Positions 21,998-36,587 of a stretch of DNA of 64,000 bases are shown here, piece after piece. Each line of letters begins with the position of its first letter. The first letter of the stretch is position 1. The stretch is from Apis mellifera (lineage: Eukaryota > Arthropoda > Insecta > Hymenoptera > Apidae). The position numbers and the translations under genes were made by a program. The stretch lies in contig NC_037650.1 in NCBI RefSeq assembly GCF_003254395.2, positions 3,593,001 through 3,657,000 on the forward strand, in the 5' to 3' direction. The notes beneath the pieces are model-generated. The model ran no database searches and was not told where the DNA came from. It saw nothing but the letters and a program-made list of their open reading frames with translations.

Positions 21998-24985
21998 TGG
22001 ACGAACGGGAGGGAGGGAAAGAGAGAGAGAAGGGATGGAAGGGAAAACAATTTCGTCCCGAAATTTCCATAAAGGCGAAACGAAGGAAATCCGCGCCTCC
22101 AGTCACCGTTAATTTTTCATCAGGCCTGCACTTAACTGCAGCTTAATTTCGCCTCTCTACGATGCGATCGCAATCGTGTCGCGTCGAATTTAAGCTAAAA
22201 GGGGAAAAACGAAAAGGGGTGGATGGAGGAACGTCCGTCTTCGGGCTTAAAAGGTGTCGGGGCGACTTTTCGCCAAAGATCCCCTCGATTTTCGAACCAT
22301 TACTTTTTATTGGATCGTCCGAGATCGCCCTCCCCTCTCTTCCACGATCTTTGCCCTTCACCTATCAGCCAACGCTCATTCCTTCCGCACAACTCCTCTC
22401 TTCTTTTACGTTTCCTCGAAATTCTCGATGAAAATTCTCTTCACTGGTGACGCGTCGAGGGAGAAAACGATCGAGATGTTCGAGGCTCATGTTCGCGCAA
22501 TCGATACGACTTGAATATGAAAATTTATCCGAGATTTTTGTCGAAAAGCGTTGCGTTGATGTGTGTATGGATAAAAAAAAGCGTTTCCTTTTCGAGTAAT
22601 CAATGAGCGGAGGAAGCGTGAATGTTCTCGAGCGGCATCTAAATCATCATCACGGTTAATGGTCGAGAAACGCGTGTTAAAGTTTGCCCGAGCATTCGTA
22701 AATACGATCTGTCAGTAAGCCGGACAGCTGGTCGAATTTTTCTCGAGCGAAACGGAACGACACGGAGGTAGCACGGCTCCGGGCCTGGAATATTACCCCC
22801 GACAGAGAGGAGAGATACCGGCCGGCCGGGACGGTATGATCTGTCAATCAATCGCGGAGAAATCGCGAAAAAAAAAAAAAAAAAAAGTGAAAAGTGCATG
22901 TGACGCGACAGCCATGTTGCGATTTTTCCGCACGCTACGCTACGAGAGGCATTATTTCCAGCATCGGTTTTGTGCTTTCCGGCCATTGAACTGTTCCATC
23001 TACACACCCTCCCCTTCCCTCCTCGCTCGCCTCTCCCAATCCTATCCTCGTACTTCGCTATTTTTCTCCAATCTCTCCCGTCTCGATCTGTTCCCATCAC
23101 CCTGTTTTCGAAAAAAAAAAAAGAAAAAAGAAAAAGAGTCGCGAACGCGATAAAACCCCAAGTTTCGAAAAGAATCGTTCGAGCGAGTAACTTTCTGCCG
23201 AGAGTTTACTATTTCGATCGCGCGATAGTAAAGTGAATTAAAAAAAAAAAAAAAAAAAAGGAAAAGGAAAAAAGAAAGCAAATCGATAGAGGAAACGACA
23301 GACATCGAGGGAAGATTCGAAAACGGGCGAGAACATAGGATCGTTATCCGATCTATCCATCAGGCATTATTATATTGTAATAGGGAAACCGAAGCGAGCG
23401 GTATCCTTGGTAAACCGCAGCCCACCAGTAATGAAACCACCGATAAAGACAAATCTTTCCTAGTTGGGGGGCGAGGGGGAGGCCGTCACGCGAAGGTCAA
23501 CATCTACTCTTCAGGACAATTATCAAAAGGGAACGAGGGTCGACGTTGCGCGCACCTCCTTCCTCCCCCCCTCGACACCGTTCTTTTCAGAGAATCACGA
23601 AAGATAATCCACTTAATTGTTCTTCACCGTCCCTGTTCGCTGCCCTTTGCCTCCGACATTTCCTCCTCCTCTGCCTCCCCCTCCCTCCTTAATCGTCGAA
23701 AAGTGCGAGGAGAAAACAGAAAAGGAGTAAGGAAGGAAGGAAGGAAAGAAGAGGAGACGAGGTGAGAGGAGGAAGGGCTCGAGGCGAAAGAAAAGCAAGC
23801 TGGAGAAACAGTGGAACGAAGGCGGAAATGGGCCATTAGTTTCGTGACGAGTATTCAACGCGACGGATTCTCGTCGTCGGTTGGATGGAAATCCGACCGA
23901 ATAGGTGAACATCGACCCCGGTCCACCCTCTTCTTTCCTCCCCCCTCCCCCGAGGAGAAACAGCTTCTCGCAAACGACGGCTGCACCGTTCACGATAGTA
24001 TTTACGTTACTGGAGCGAGGCCAGGGATGGGGGTGGGTGGTTATGATAAATTTCCCGTGTACAAACTAATTTCAGAGAGCATAAACTACTCTCCTCCCCC
24101 CGTCACATCGAGACCACTCTTCGTCTTACAGAATACTCGTACATTTTCAAAAGGCTTTTGATTTCCACAGAGAATTAATTTCATATCCAAAAATTTTACA
24201 ACAATTTTCCGAACGAGCGTGCGTCCAAGAACGTCCATCGTTTTTCTACGGGATAGAAATTAACGGGGAAGAGAAAAAGAGAGAAAAGAAGGACCGTTGG
24301 AATTCTTCTTCCCGTGTTCATATCCACTGTTTCTTTACACAGCGTCGTATTTTACACGGCCCCGTTGTCGCACACCGCTATCGTAACCGCGTCTGTCTCT
24401 TTGTGGCTTTTCCTCCATGCCCCTGCATCCGTTTCCGCTTGTTTCCCCGTCCGCGTCGCGTCACACAGGGGCCAGGGTAGAGACCTGGGTATCCGAAATG
24501 GGAAACCGTTTCCAGGCTGGTAAGGGGAGAACGATAGCCGACAGAGAGCAGGGGGAGGGGAGAAGGGAGAATCGTTTTAAGATGGCAACCTCGCCTCAAT
24601 TGCGCGAATTAACCTCTAACGAGAAATCTCGACCTCGGTGGAAACTAGTGGAACAGCGTGGACCACGAGAACGGATTCTGACCAAGCTATTTTCTTAACT
24701 CTCACTTCGGAAAGACGAAGTTCGATCAATTTACGATCAATTTACCGATTCATTCGGAACGACTTTTCCGTTCGCGTCGTTGATTCGTTCCTCTTTACTT
24801 TAAAAAAAAAAAGAAAAGAAATCCACCAACACGTGGACTCGCGATTCCTTGAAACAATAAACGAGAAGTTATCGAGCACCAATTTCGATTATCGACGTTA
24901 CGCGATATCTTTCTTTCCACGAAAACCGCCAGTCGCTTATCGTTGACAGCTTGCAGTTTACAGCGAAAAACAAGGGGATAGGTTA

Positions 24986-24997
24986 ATGGCGCGCCAT
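24986..24997. promoter_or_regulatory. ATGGCGCGCCAT palindrome
   Basis: A perfect 12-bp palindrome that presents the GCCAT core of YY1/Pho on both strands. A related AAGATGGCAACC occurs about 400 bp to the left, near 24580. Confidence 0.35.
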
Positions 24998-27869
24998 GCC
25001 ACGTCGCGGAATCTAATCCAACCGATGACATAATAGCGCAAAAGTTGCACCGATAAAACAAGATGGAAATAAATCGTCCGCTCGCGATTAAAAACCAATG
25101 TATCCAACCAATTTATTATCCCCTTTTTACTTTTATACATCGCTTTTATATATACGCTTATCGTCTCACCTTACTCTGAAAGAGATCAAAGCCAGCAAGA
25201 TTTCGACAATCGGAAACGTACGGTACTGCACAGAAACAGAGAGAGATAGGGAGAGAGTTCGGTGAACTCTCGAAAACTCGCGAATCAACGATTTCTTTTG
25301 GAATCACAAACAACATTTCGTGATCAACACTTTTCGTGGAACTGGAACTCGGAGAAGGAACTCGGATTCTCCTCGACCTCGACGAGGTTGATACCCGATT
25401 TCCCTGCACGATCGACCGACTGCGTACAATAATGTTTTACAACATCGCGGCCAGAGGCTCGGATCGCTCGGGTTAAACTGAGAGATAATTGTCCGCTATC
25501 AGCTGACCCTTGTCGTCCATCCAGTCCTTCCCCCTTCCCCTTTCCATCGTCTGCCGCGCCTCCACCACCTTTCTCTCGCTCCGTCGGTTTCGCATGCAAC
25601 GAAGCTTGCCAAGTTAAATGCATGTTTGCCACTACAGCGGCCGACAAAAGGCATTTTGTCGCGAGACACACGAACGAGGCAGACAGAGAGAGAGAGAGAG
25701 CTAGGGAAAGACAAGTTGGTTGATAGTCAGGGACGAAACAGGTCTCTGCGCTAATCGCGACGCGTGCAACTAGCCAGATACGTGTACTAATATCGCGTTA
25801 ATAAGTATCATTACGTGGCCTCGTAATCTCGATAGATTCACTCGAGCTGCTGTTACCCGATCGAATTCCCGATACGAAACGAAATCGAGACGCGAATTTC
25901 ATCTCGATTTCTTTTTGATTTCTCGCTTTCCTATTCGACGAGTTGTTCCACGAAAAAAAAAAAAAAAGAAGAAGAAAGGAAAAATTCCATTCCACGAGAA
26001 AGAATTCCATTTTTGATGATCTGATGGGAGGTGGAGGGGGGTGGTGTACCGATGGATCAGCTGTCTACACGTAGGCTTTTTCGTTCGGCCGTTTTAATTA
26101 TCGGCCGGTTCTAATGAGCGCGCGTTGTTGGGAACAGCCCCCGAGGAATTGTCGAAAAAGTTCGATTTTTCTCCAAGGTTTTGTAACGGATCACCTTCCC
26201 CCCTCCCCCATTTTCCTTGTACGTGCGCGCGGGTAATTCGACGCTTTCCGTTTCAATTAATTCCACGCGCGCGTTTCCTCGTCTCTTCCTCTTCCACCTC
26301 CTCCTCCCCGTTCCCCCCGAGGCGATCCGCCGATGAAAATCACTTGGCAGGATTTGGAAGGAGTGATAAAAAGATCGGGCAAGAGAGAGAGAGAGAGAGT
26401 TGCCGTGCTTACAGCCGGTCATAAATTTAACGTCAACCCCGGCCGCTATCGTTTCCTCCTTTCTTCGGTTCGCGGATGGGGCCTCGATCGACCACCACCC
26501 GGTTTTTTTTTTTTTTTTTTTACGATCGAGTCCAACCGCCGGATAAAAAGCCTGGATGTAAAGAGTTCCCATGGAAGTAAGTATCCATCTTTTTGCACGC
26601 GCGTTAACCAGCTTGCCCGGGTAGGTAATACCGATCTGTTTGGCCCTTTTTTCCCTCCCCTCCCCCCCGTCACATTGAAAAATCTGACGCTGAAAAATCT
26701 TCCAACGCGTTGTTAATGGAAACTCGGAAGGGCGATCAATCTTCGATGGAACGAAACCATCTCCTTCCCACCCACCCTTAGTTTCCGCTAATTGACCCGA
26801 GGTTTATCCGCACTTGAAACTCTAACGGCGCGAGACTCTTCTTGCTCCCTCGAGGAACAGGAGCGAGGAGGAGGGAGGGAAAGGGGATCGAATCAAAGAA
26901 AAAAATCCACAATTTTTCCTCCAATTTCTTCTCCCTTGTCTCCTCGAATTTCGTACGCGGCCATTTCGTATCTCTGTCTCGTTCGGAAATGTTAATGGGT
27001 TGTTGCTCTCCAATTATATCACCGTTTCTTTTTTCCCTTCTTTTTTTTTTTGCCGGCGAAGGAGGCGCGCTTAAAGAAGCGGATAATTTAAAAGCAGGGA
27101 AGGAAAAACGGGAATTACAGGGGCGAGGAAAATTACGTTGATGGAAAAATGCTTTGGGACTTCTTAAACCCGGAGTTATATATTCGGGAAAAAAATTAAA
27201 ATCTCTCGCGGATCTCTCTCCCTCTCCCTCTTACGAGACTATTAAAAAGATCTCTCGGATGGAATTATTATTTCTAACCTAAAAATTCATCTTCAGTTTG
27301 CCGTTTTAATTATTCCGCGAGTTTCATTCCTCCAACTTGGAAGTGTCCATCGTTCGTCCGACTCGAATCGAGGAGCGAGAGAATACGAGCGGAAAGGAGA
27401 TGCGATATCATTAGCGTTTCGGTGGATTTAAAAGAAAATCGTAACGACGCGCTCGAAGGGAGGAGGAGAGAGAAAGAGACATAGAGAGAGGAGAGCAGCA
27501 ACCCTCGATCCACCGATTAATTCCCGGCTCTGGCTACATCGCCGGCTAAATTGCCGTAGTCTCTCGCGGCGTCGTTTTTCGCGCTTCCTTTCTCACCCAC
27601 CCCATCGCCCACCCTCACAGGTCGCCGCGTCCCGAATATCGCGCGCGCGTACCTCTTTTTTCTTCCCTTCCTTTCTTTTTCCGCCCCCCCCCCCTCTCTC
27701 CTCTTTTTTGCCGGATTTTGCCGGAGGATATCGACAGGAAACGACGAACAGGAAACGGAGCGAGCGAAACGAGAGAAAGGAAAGGCTGTGAAAGGGAGTC
27801 GAAAAACGGGAAGGGCGCAACGGATCGAACGGTGGGGTGGTTGGAAAATGAGCGGAGAAAGGATCGACG

Positions 27870-27894
27870 ACGAGGACGAGGACGAGGACGAGAA
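27870..27894. repeat. (GACGAG)n hexanucleotide array
   Basis: Four GACGAG units. On the plus strand this encodes Arg/Gly, Asp/Glu or Thr/Arg depending on frame. Confidence 0.8.
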
Positions 27895-30800
27895 ACGACT
27901 ACGAATACGGCCACGTCGACGACGAGGTCGATGATGGTGATAGCGGTGACGGTGTGCGTGGGCGTTCGATACGATGAAAAAGCGCGAGAGTACGGCTCTT
28001 CGACTCGGTATTGGTGCGGGTAGAGGGGCGAGGGGGTGGGTGGTATTGTCTCAGTGATTATTTACGGCGAATTTTAAGCCCCTAAGTGTGGCTGGCGCAA
28101 TAATTAACAAAAGGCATTATGCCATGGACAACGAACTCTCTCTCTCTACCCTACCCTAGCGCTACGCTATTTATACACAAGATGGGACGCGAAGGTGGCT
28201 GTTCTGGGGTTCGTTCGTTCGTTCGCTCGTTGCTTCGTTCGCCAGGAGAGATAACACCTGGGACCCCGCCACTCGATTGCCCAGGGCTCATTTACTAATG
28301 AGTACGTCCCTATATAACGAAGAGCGATGCGAGAGTTAATGCGACTTCTTTTTCGTTTCTGGCTACACCATACATCCACGCGTATGTGCCGACCGAGTTG
28401 ACGCGCGCGCGGTGGCTCGTGGTAGGGGCGCGCATCGTTCAATCTTCGAGAGAGAGAAATAGAAACGTCGCGGTTTCTGCATACGTGCGCGTCTCTCGCT
28501 CTCCTTTCGTCCGCGATTCGTCACGAAAGAAGAACGTAAGCCTCGGATACAGTACACTCGGCGCGGCCAACGGGTAGCCTATTCATCGGATGCCACTCGA
28601 GAGCAGAGACCCTTTTTTTTCTTCTTCTTCTTCTTCTCCCTTCCTTCTGCAAGCTTCCTTCGCGAAGCGAACAAACGCACGGGACTCCCCTCCGCCCCTC
28701 CCCCCAAAAGTCGACTATTTCGACGCTACTCTCGTTCACTTTAGTGCGACAAGAGTGACCAATTCATTTCGATTTCGCAGATTATCGGCGATAGGGGGAA
28801 CAGTGTTGAAGGCAGAAAACGGAAACGTTATAAACGTCCGGTGAAAATAAGCGTTACGCAATGATAAGAGGCGCGCATCATTCCGTTAACACAGCCGTTT
28901 GCAAGCCGGTAACGAGATTAATAATTGCACCGTCGACCCGGTAATCCGTCAAATTGATTTTAATCGCAGGAACAGCCTAGCCTCTTTCTTTTTGCGCCAA
29001 TGGCGGGCAACGAGAGAGGGAGAGAGAGAGAGAGGGAGCATCGAGCAGAAAGAAGAAACGCATTTCTTTCGTATCATTACGCAATTCGTACCTTCCCTTC
29101 TTCGTATCCCGGGTTATAGGTCGTGAACGACAGACGGGAGATATACGGGGAGTTTAATGGTTGAAATTTAGAACGGTTTAAGTGGCGGTACGGTGGCATT
29201 TTAATCGACGGTCTGGTTAGGTCATCGCGGTCTCTCGTATCGTCGTAACACATGGACGAACGAGCGGACGCGAGCGAGTCGGACGAGAGATATAGAGAAG
29301 GCTTAACACCACGTGGGGAGCAACTTTATGGGAACCGGAGCACGCCAGGGGCGTGTGTGCGTGTCTCTGTGTGCGTGCGTGTGTGCGCGCCGTCCCGATA
29401 CGCGTCTCACACGCCACGTTCTCTTTTCTCCTTTTCTCTCTCTCTCTCGCTCGCTCGCATCCACCGTACCCCCTCGTTCCTTCTCTCTCTCTCTTTTTCT
29501 CTTTCTCTATTTTTCGATTTTCGAAATATCGCTGTCTTTTTTTCGACACGTAACCGTCTCGAAGATTGATTATTATCTCTTTCGATAGGACGAATTCGAT
29601 TATTCGAAATTATTTCCAACCTCCCACTGCTTTCCACTCACGTGATACGCGCGAGTAAAAGAAAAAAGGAGAAAAGGAAAAAGAAAAAAGAAGCGAACTT
29701 TGACTCCTTGGACGAGAATCGATCCAGAGGCGTAATTAATTAAGACGAGGCGCGAATTAACAGAGAGGTTCCAATTAAAACGAGTTAATGAAAATATACC
29801 TTGTTGTTACCTTGGACGGCGGGGTATCTCTCTAACTCCTATCTCCTTGGAATCAGCAATCAAAACTGAACTGAATCCGGAGTACCGATCCGTCCGCGCG
29901 AGCCTCTCTTCACTTTTGAATTCGGTCAATTACGGGCCGCCCCTCCGCCGCCTCCGCCGCCGCCGTCGTCGAGTCGCGCGGCTTATCTCGCCGCGCACTT
30001 GTATCAGTTTATCTCGTTTAACTCGACACAAACTCTTCCAATTAGGAAGGCCGAATCCCTGTTACACGATGGGGATATATCCGAACTGTTGCGCGGACGT
30101 ACGAGGACTGAATCGAATCACCGACCGCTAAGGCCTCCTCCGCGACCGACCACCGCTCGCTCCACCGAGCACAACCGAGATGCTCCGAAACTTATCGAGC
30201 GACATCCGCGGAGACATCCGAGCGATCTTCGCCGTGACGTCTCAGGACGTGAATGCATTCGATCTTCCCCCTCCCTTCGAAAAAACATCTCGCCTCGCCA
30301 CGACAGACGCACCACGCGCGCTCTCGCATCCTCTCTCTCTCTCTTCCTTTCTTTTCTCTTTTCCTTCGAAGAGGAGGCGTATGAAAAATTTTTCGCCTCT
30401 CCCCCATCCTCGCCATCGGGAGGGGGGGATATCGAGGAAGGGAGAAAATTGATCTCTAGCGGAGATTTCGATGCCATATTTCATATTTTGAATTGTTGCG
30501 GTCGCGTTTATACGGGCGAGCCGCGAGATGGAAAAATTTCAATTCAATCGAGCCCGATTTAAATGAAATTCTTCCGATACCGATTCGTTAGTCACACGCG
30601 CGCCTCGAATCGATACCTCGCTTCGAATACCTATACCCTTCCCCCGAATCCTACCCCCTCTTCCGGAGTTTTCCCTTTTTCTTTTTTCATAATTTTCAAC
30701 GTGACTCGACTCGACACTTCGATAGCTCTCCATACCTCTCACTCTTCTTTCCCCAATTTCGATGGAGGGATCGAATCAATGAGAAATCGAATCGCATAAA

Positions 30801-31285
30801 GGCGGATAATTAAACGGGGATGCGTGCCACGGAACGACTAATTACCGACTCGAGAAACGATCGGTGACCGGGATAACGAATCCCTCTCCCCCTCCCCCGC
30901 CACGCTTCGTTTTGCTGGTAACGAGCCCTTATTTAGAAGGACGCGCAGCTGCTTCCGATCGCACGATCGAGAATTATTAATTTGACTCACGCGTTTAGCT
31001 GGCGTTTAGTCAACGTGGGCCGAAACGAACGTGAATCGAAAACCAACGTTCGATTCTCGAGTCACGCGAGAAAACTGTCCTCCTTATTTCTAATACTTTA
31101 CGGCCAATCATTACTTACTCCTCGCCCCGCCGATCCTTATCCCTCCATTAATAAACTCTAGAGAGAGAGAGAGAGAGAGAGCTCTATTGCCTGGCTAACG
31201 TTTAATAAGCTTTTCCCTTCTTCCTCCCCGATCTTCGATTCTTCTCGATGCGTGACGTTCAAGAAGAATCAACAAGGAAGGAAAA

Positions 31286-31287
<2 letters not shown>

Positions 31288-31333
<46 letters not shown>
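31288..31333. repeat. (TA)n microsatellite
   Basis: Forty-six bases of TA alternation. Confidence 0.95.
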
Positions 31334-31337
<4 letters not shown>

Positions 31338-33255
31338 AGAATGATTCTCTGAGAAGAGTTTAATCGGAGGGTTAAATCGGTCGGCGGAATTCCATCATCA
31401 TGGGCGAAATCATGGGCCGGCTGACGGGCTTAATCATTGGTGAGTCACGTCGAGAGACGAGAGGGAGAGCCGGTTGCGTGGCACGCTGTTGGATCCGTCG
31501 TGTGTACGCGTAACTTCAAAGCTGGGTAAGGTCAAACGGGGTCGTCGAGCAAGAAGAGCTCGTAGCAAATTCATTAGTCACCACAGAACCGACTGTTCGT
31601 CGTTTCACCAAGCAAATTCTCTCTCTCTCTCGTTCTCTCCGTGTTCGAGAGGAGGAATACTCGTTTCCCAAACGGGTCGGACGGGGACAGTTTCCGTTCG
31701 AATCAAAAGGAAACTAGTTAGGGTTACTGGTAGCGACGCTTCAACGCCCCGATTCTCCAAGGGGTTGTTGCCAATACCACGATTCCTCCTCTATGGGTCA
31801 CGGGGGTCGGTGCCGTGCGAATGCACACGACGGTGTGCGCATACAATTGCGTGAAAAGAATTCGAAGAAGGAAGACGAAGAAGAAGGGAGGAATCTCCCG
31901 CGTGACGCATCGTCTCGAAACGAAAGACGAAGAAAGGGGGAGTAGAGATCGATGGATGCACGGATGCGGAGAGATTCGTCGAGATGCGCGTAAGGACGCG
32001 GGGGAAGCGCGATCGAGAGTCAAGAGTGGCCTAGAAACCTCGTTTCCTCGTAGAGAAATACTTTCGCTAACGATCTCTAAATCGAACGGAATTATCATTA
32101 ACTCGGGCCGCGAACAGAGAGAGAGAGAGAGAAAGGAAGAGGGTTCGAATCGGATTATCAGTTTTTTTTTTCTTTTCCACGAAAAAGAGGGATGACACGG
32201 TAACAGCGGCGTGTCTAATTACCAGAGGTGAGGTTGCTTTCGTAAGCTGTGGCTCTCTCTCTCGAGAGAGAGAAAGAAAAAGACAGGGAAAGAGAGAGAA
32301 ACACATCGGGGGGTCAGAGAAGGATTGGAAGAAAGGGAAGAGAGGAGGGAAAGAGAGAAAGAGAGAGGTGCGGTGCTGGTTGTCCCTCCGCCGTGGTGCA
32401 TATGGAACTTGGAACCCCTGAATGCTTGTGCCACGCTCTCAGAGAGACAGAGAAAGAAAGAGAGACTCGCGCGGAAAGCTCGGCTCGGCTCGGCCTTTTG
32501 TGAAAGAGGGTCTTTTGTCGTGACGACAAAGCCCGAAGAATATCCATCCTTCAAATGTGGAACAGCTGCCATCGAATGGCCCCGGCCGCCTTTTTTAGAG
32601 TCCCGTGCACACACCGCATGATGTACACAGTGCAATGTGTGTACAGGGCTTTAAGCGAGAGAGACAGCGGACAGACGGACGGACGGACGGAGGGGCCATC
32701 GAGACCATCGAGAGCGAGAGGGAAGAATCGGAGGAGAGAAATGGAGGAGGAGGAGGAGGGTGAAAAACACGGTGAGGGTGAAAGAGAGAGAGAGAGGAAA
32801 GAAGACGGGGACAGAAAGAGCAAAGAACAGTGTTTCGAAGTGGCGAGATTCGTTGCTGCTTCGCCTTTGAACCTATACGCCATTTTCTTGCGCACTTCAC
32901 GGTTTCATCTTCATCCTCCTCATTGAGGAAGAGAGAGAGAAAAACAAGCATCTCGCACACAATCGGATGAAAATGTCTGCAGGGGCGCGTTAATGCGTTC
33001 CGAATGCATAACTGCGTGCGCGACGTTCCAACACAGCCGCGTCGCAAAATGGAATACGCGATAAAGCAATAACCGTGCGGTCGATTCGTCGCCAAGCTGA
33101 GAGAGAGAGAGAGAGAGCGAGAGAGAGGAATAGAAGAGCGGAGAGAAAGAGCCATTTCAGAGAGACGTGGACATTAACGTTGCAATTGCATAATTCGCGC
33201 CTCGCTTCCTTCTTCTCCGCGAATCTTAGCGAGAGAGCGACCACCATTGGGGAGA

Positions 33256-33285
33256 GAAACGGATGGCATCGACGCCATCCGTTTC
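33256..33285. other. perfect inverted repeat, 12-bp arms
   Basis: GAAACGGATGGC (33256-33267) and GCCATCCGTTTC (33274-33285) are exact reverse complements around a 6-nt loop (ATCGAC). It is the longest perfect stem outside mir-184 and the simple repeats. Each arm carries a GATGGC/GCCATC word. Confidence 0.8.
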
Positions 33286-36200
33286 GATCCTCGACCGATT
33301 CGATTCGATTCCCCCCTCAGGCGTTTATCCATCGACGAGGCGACTTTCAATCAACGTGTAAATCAGTATAGCGAAAACGCGCTAAAACCGACAAGGGAGA
33401 CGAAACGAAGAGTCGCGTGAATTTCTCCTTTGATTCGAGGGAAATAGAAAGGAGGATTGGCACGAGCCTCCTCTCATCTCTGAGAATACACGAATTATAT
33501 TATAGAGATAGATTTCTCTAGTCGCGTTTTACTATACACGATGGACACAATCGCGCGATAAAATTTCGAGTGAATTGTTTTTCTCGGATCGATTAATTAC
33601 GGCTCTCGTTTCAATTAGAGGGGAATGGACAGCGCACAGACTAAGGAAGAGTGTCGATGCGTAGAAACGGAGAATATACCGTTAAGGAAGGGAAGCATGG
33701 TGATTTGGCGACAAAGTTGGAGGAGAGGATATACTTTGGAAACGTCGGATGGAAACGCCTCGGTCGGATTAGCCCCTTCTGGCCGATTGTCCGCCTAACG
33801 TGCGGACTGCACTCGTGCCGCACCGAGGGGGATTTCCTGTCTGCGCGCGTTCCTACGCGCGGGGTCCCACCTATAATAATCCTCGACCGCCTCGGCCAGG
33901 GATCGGCCGACGTTACGACCCTGCCGCACGTCCGAGAACGTGACCGTACAATTAAGCGGTCGACTCGAATGGAATTAAGTTCGAAAAGTAGGATGCGTTT
34001 AATGGGGGAGGGGCCCCCGTGATACGCGCCTCGCTCCTTTTTCTCTCTCTCTCTTTCTCTTCTCACGACACCCTTTCTTTTTCACGTCTTTACGCACGTT
34101 TCGTCTTTGTAGTTTGATTTATGAAACGATACATCCACGCCGAATCTTTTTTCTCGCCTCTTTGCTCTCTCTTCTCTTTGGTTGTAACTTTTTCCTTCTT
34201 GGGAACAGTTTTTACATCGGAATGACTTTGAAAAAACTTGGAATTATCGGGAGAAATTTGAATTGAATCGAGGGTGAGAGTTCGAGCGTGCTGTTTGACG
34301 TTAAATGTCTCTCGAGTTATTAATTCTATTACGAGAGAAAGAGCGTAGACAGAAGAAGAAAGAAGGAGGAAGAATCGATCAAGATCATTATAATTCTTAT
34401 TCCCGTTGTTTCCAATCAACAACGAAAATAACATTTTTCCGATTATCCAGCCCGGAAGTGGTTCCGGTAAACGATATTCTTTCTTGCCCCCGTCATTCCC
34501 CGTTGCACAATCATTATTATCCCATGATTGCGCAAACACAGATTTCCGGAAATCGATGGGGATGAAGGGGTGAATGGAAATCGGCGTGAATAACACGGCG
34601 AGACGCGGCGGAATATTATTCCAATCGATCTCTCGAAACGAGAGTTCCCCCTCTCTCCCTCCCTCTCTATCGGGGTAGCAAATCGGCGTTTCCAAAGTTC
34701 ATTCGCGGATTCTTTTCAGAAATATGACCGGGTAGCTACGACAACACCCCGAGTTGAAAAAAATTTTCCAACAATCGATCCCCACGTTCGCGATTAATTT
34801 AATTTGCGCCGAAATTATCGCCTTTCCTCTCGTCCCTTCCACCAAACGAACGAACCACGCGTTGTTATTAAAAAGAAAAAAGAAAAAAGAAGAAAAAGAA
34901 AAAGAGAGGAGAGGAAAAAAAAAGAGAAAAGAAAAACTTTTCTTCACGCTACACCGATCACGTGGGTAGGTCGAGTGTTTTTCCAGCGAAGCTGTGTGCT
35001 CTCCTCTCTCCCTCTCCCTCTCTCTCTCTCTCCAACGCGACGCATTTATTGCCGGCGTTATATATCGCGGTTTATTATAGCGGCTTCGAAGGTGGCAGCT
35101 TTACGATAGCTTAGCCCGCAGCGGTTCTCAAATGATCCGCCAATTCCATCCATCGGTCCGCGTCCACGCGCGTATTAGCCGTCTCCTCCCCCTCCCCTCC
35201 CGCACATAAACGGCCCACTATTATTATTCCATCGCGGGATAAATGCCGGTTTCTCCCAGCGAGCGGACGGTGTGCGGTTTCCCTTCGAATGGTGCGCGCG
35301 CGGTCACGACACATTGTTGTTTCTATAAAGCTCGATATGCTTTTTCTCCAAGGCTTTTCGACGAAACGGCATTCGCGACAATGCGACATCTTTGAATGGG
35401 CCTTGAATACCCACCGCGACGCGGCCGGTAATGGGCGAACTTTTTAATCGGGCAACGATGAAGGGAGGGAAACGGAGGAGGAGGAGAGAGAGAGAGAGAG
35501 ATTTTTCAGCTTTCAATAAATCATAGGCGCACGTACGACTGTATTAAGGGTGGTGCTGGTGGTGGTGGTGAACGAAAGAGGTAGGAGGGAACGAGGATGG
35601 CTAGACGAAATGGCCCGGAGGCAGAGCCGGTTAAAATATCGACAAATTTCCGATCGCTCCCTTCCCTCTCCTTCTTTCGCCGCCTGCCTGCAAAGAAATA
35701 ATTCTCCCCGACTTTATATATATATATATATATATATTTCTCATTTTTCAAAAGCTATTGAACGAAGATTCAGTCACGGCAGAGAGATAATTTCACAGTG
35801 ACGTCGGAGCCAGTTTCGATTCAACGAATCGCGTGATCGAGAGATAAAATTTCCACTATCTAATTCAGGAGGGGAGAAATTTTTCCAAAGATGACGAGTC
35901 GATCGATGGATCCGCGGAGGAGGAGGAGGACCGCGAACACGAATTAGGAAGCGCCGAATTAGGATGGCTGAGGGAAGTCGGGTGAATGTTTGGCATTCTA
36001 ATGAGGAAGGCGGCGTTTACGACGCCTCGCGGTTCTCTCTGTCGGTGCAACAGCCCGTTCGCGCCCGTTCAACAGGGGCGGCACACGCGAAATCGTGGTG
36101 CTGCGCTCCAATTTCCGATTGCTAAACTCGCGATGATAATCCTCCCGAACCGCCCGTGGGATTTCGCTCGTGTTTCGCGGTAAATTAGCACGTTGTTCCA

Positions 36201-36587
36201 TCTTCGTTGCGTCACGTTCGAGTGCCCTGTTTGCCAGCCACCCGGCTTCCCTATCGAGCGTCATCGAGTGCGTTTCAACCCCCGACCGACCAAACTCGAT
36301 ATTGAAACTCGTCGATCCACGGTTCAAAGTGATTCTCTTGAAATATCGTTTAACGAAGGATAATTAAGATCGAGGCGAGAGAGAGAGAGAGAATTAACGA
36401 TATGGCACATAGTAGATCCACGTGGGGGGCGGCCAGTTCGTGTCCTCTCGCAGGCTCGAATTATCTCGATTTGGTCGGATGATTAACTCCGAGAGAGAGA
36501 GAGGAAGAAAAGCAGAGAAGGTAACAAGTAGAGAAGAGAAAGGTGGAGGAGATGCAGCGCGCTCGATTACGTCGCACGGCGATATTT

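Larger units (their letters stand above)
20400..31280. other. gene-poor stretch, many purine tracts
   Basis: No supported gene. DRE words are at 20762-20769 and 21610-21617. (GGAGA)n, (GGA)n and (GACGAG)n tracts occur at 21151-21187, 21969-21997 and 27870-27894. A perfect ATGGCGCGCCAT palindrome (24986-24997) carries two divergent YY1/Pho cores. A G-rich patch near 24023-24040 falls just short of four clear G runs. Confidence 0.5.

Noticed and set aside
28160..28180. Minus-strand TATAAATAG TATA-like box
   Set aside because: No initiator lies 25-35 bases downstream. That position falls in a (GA)n run.
32141..32155. Second B-box-like word GGGTTCGAATCGG
   Set aside because: It follows a GA-rich tract with no A-box and no pairing stems.
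34090..34695. 201-codon minus-strand open frame
   Set aside because: No recognisable domain or motif. Long chance frames are expected in CpG-rich DNA with few TAA/TAG words.
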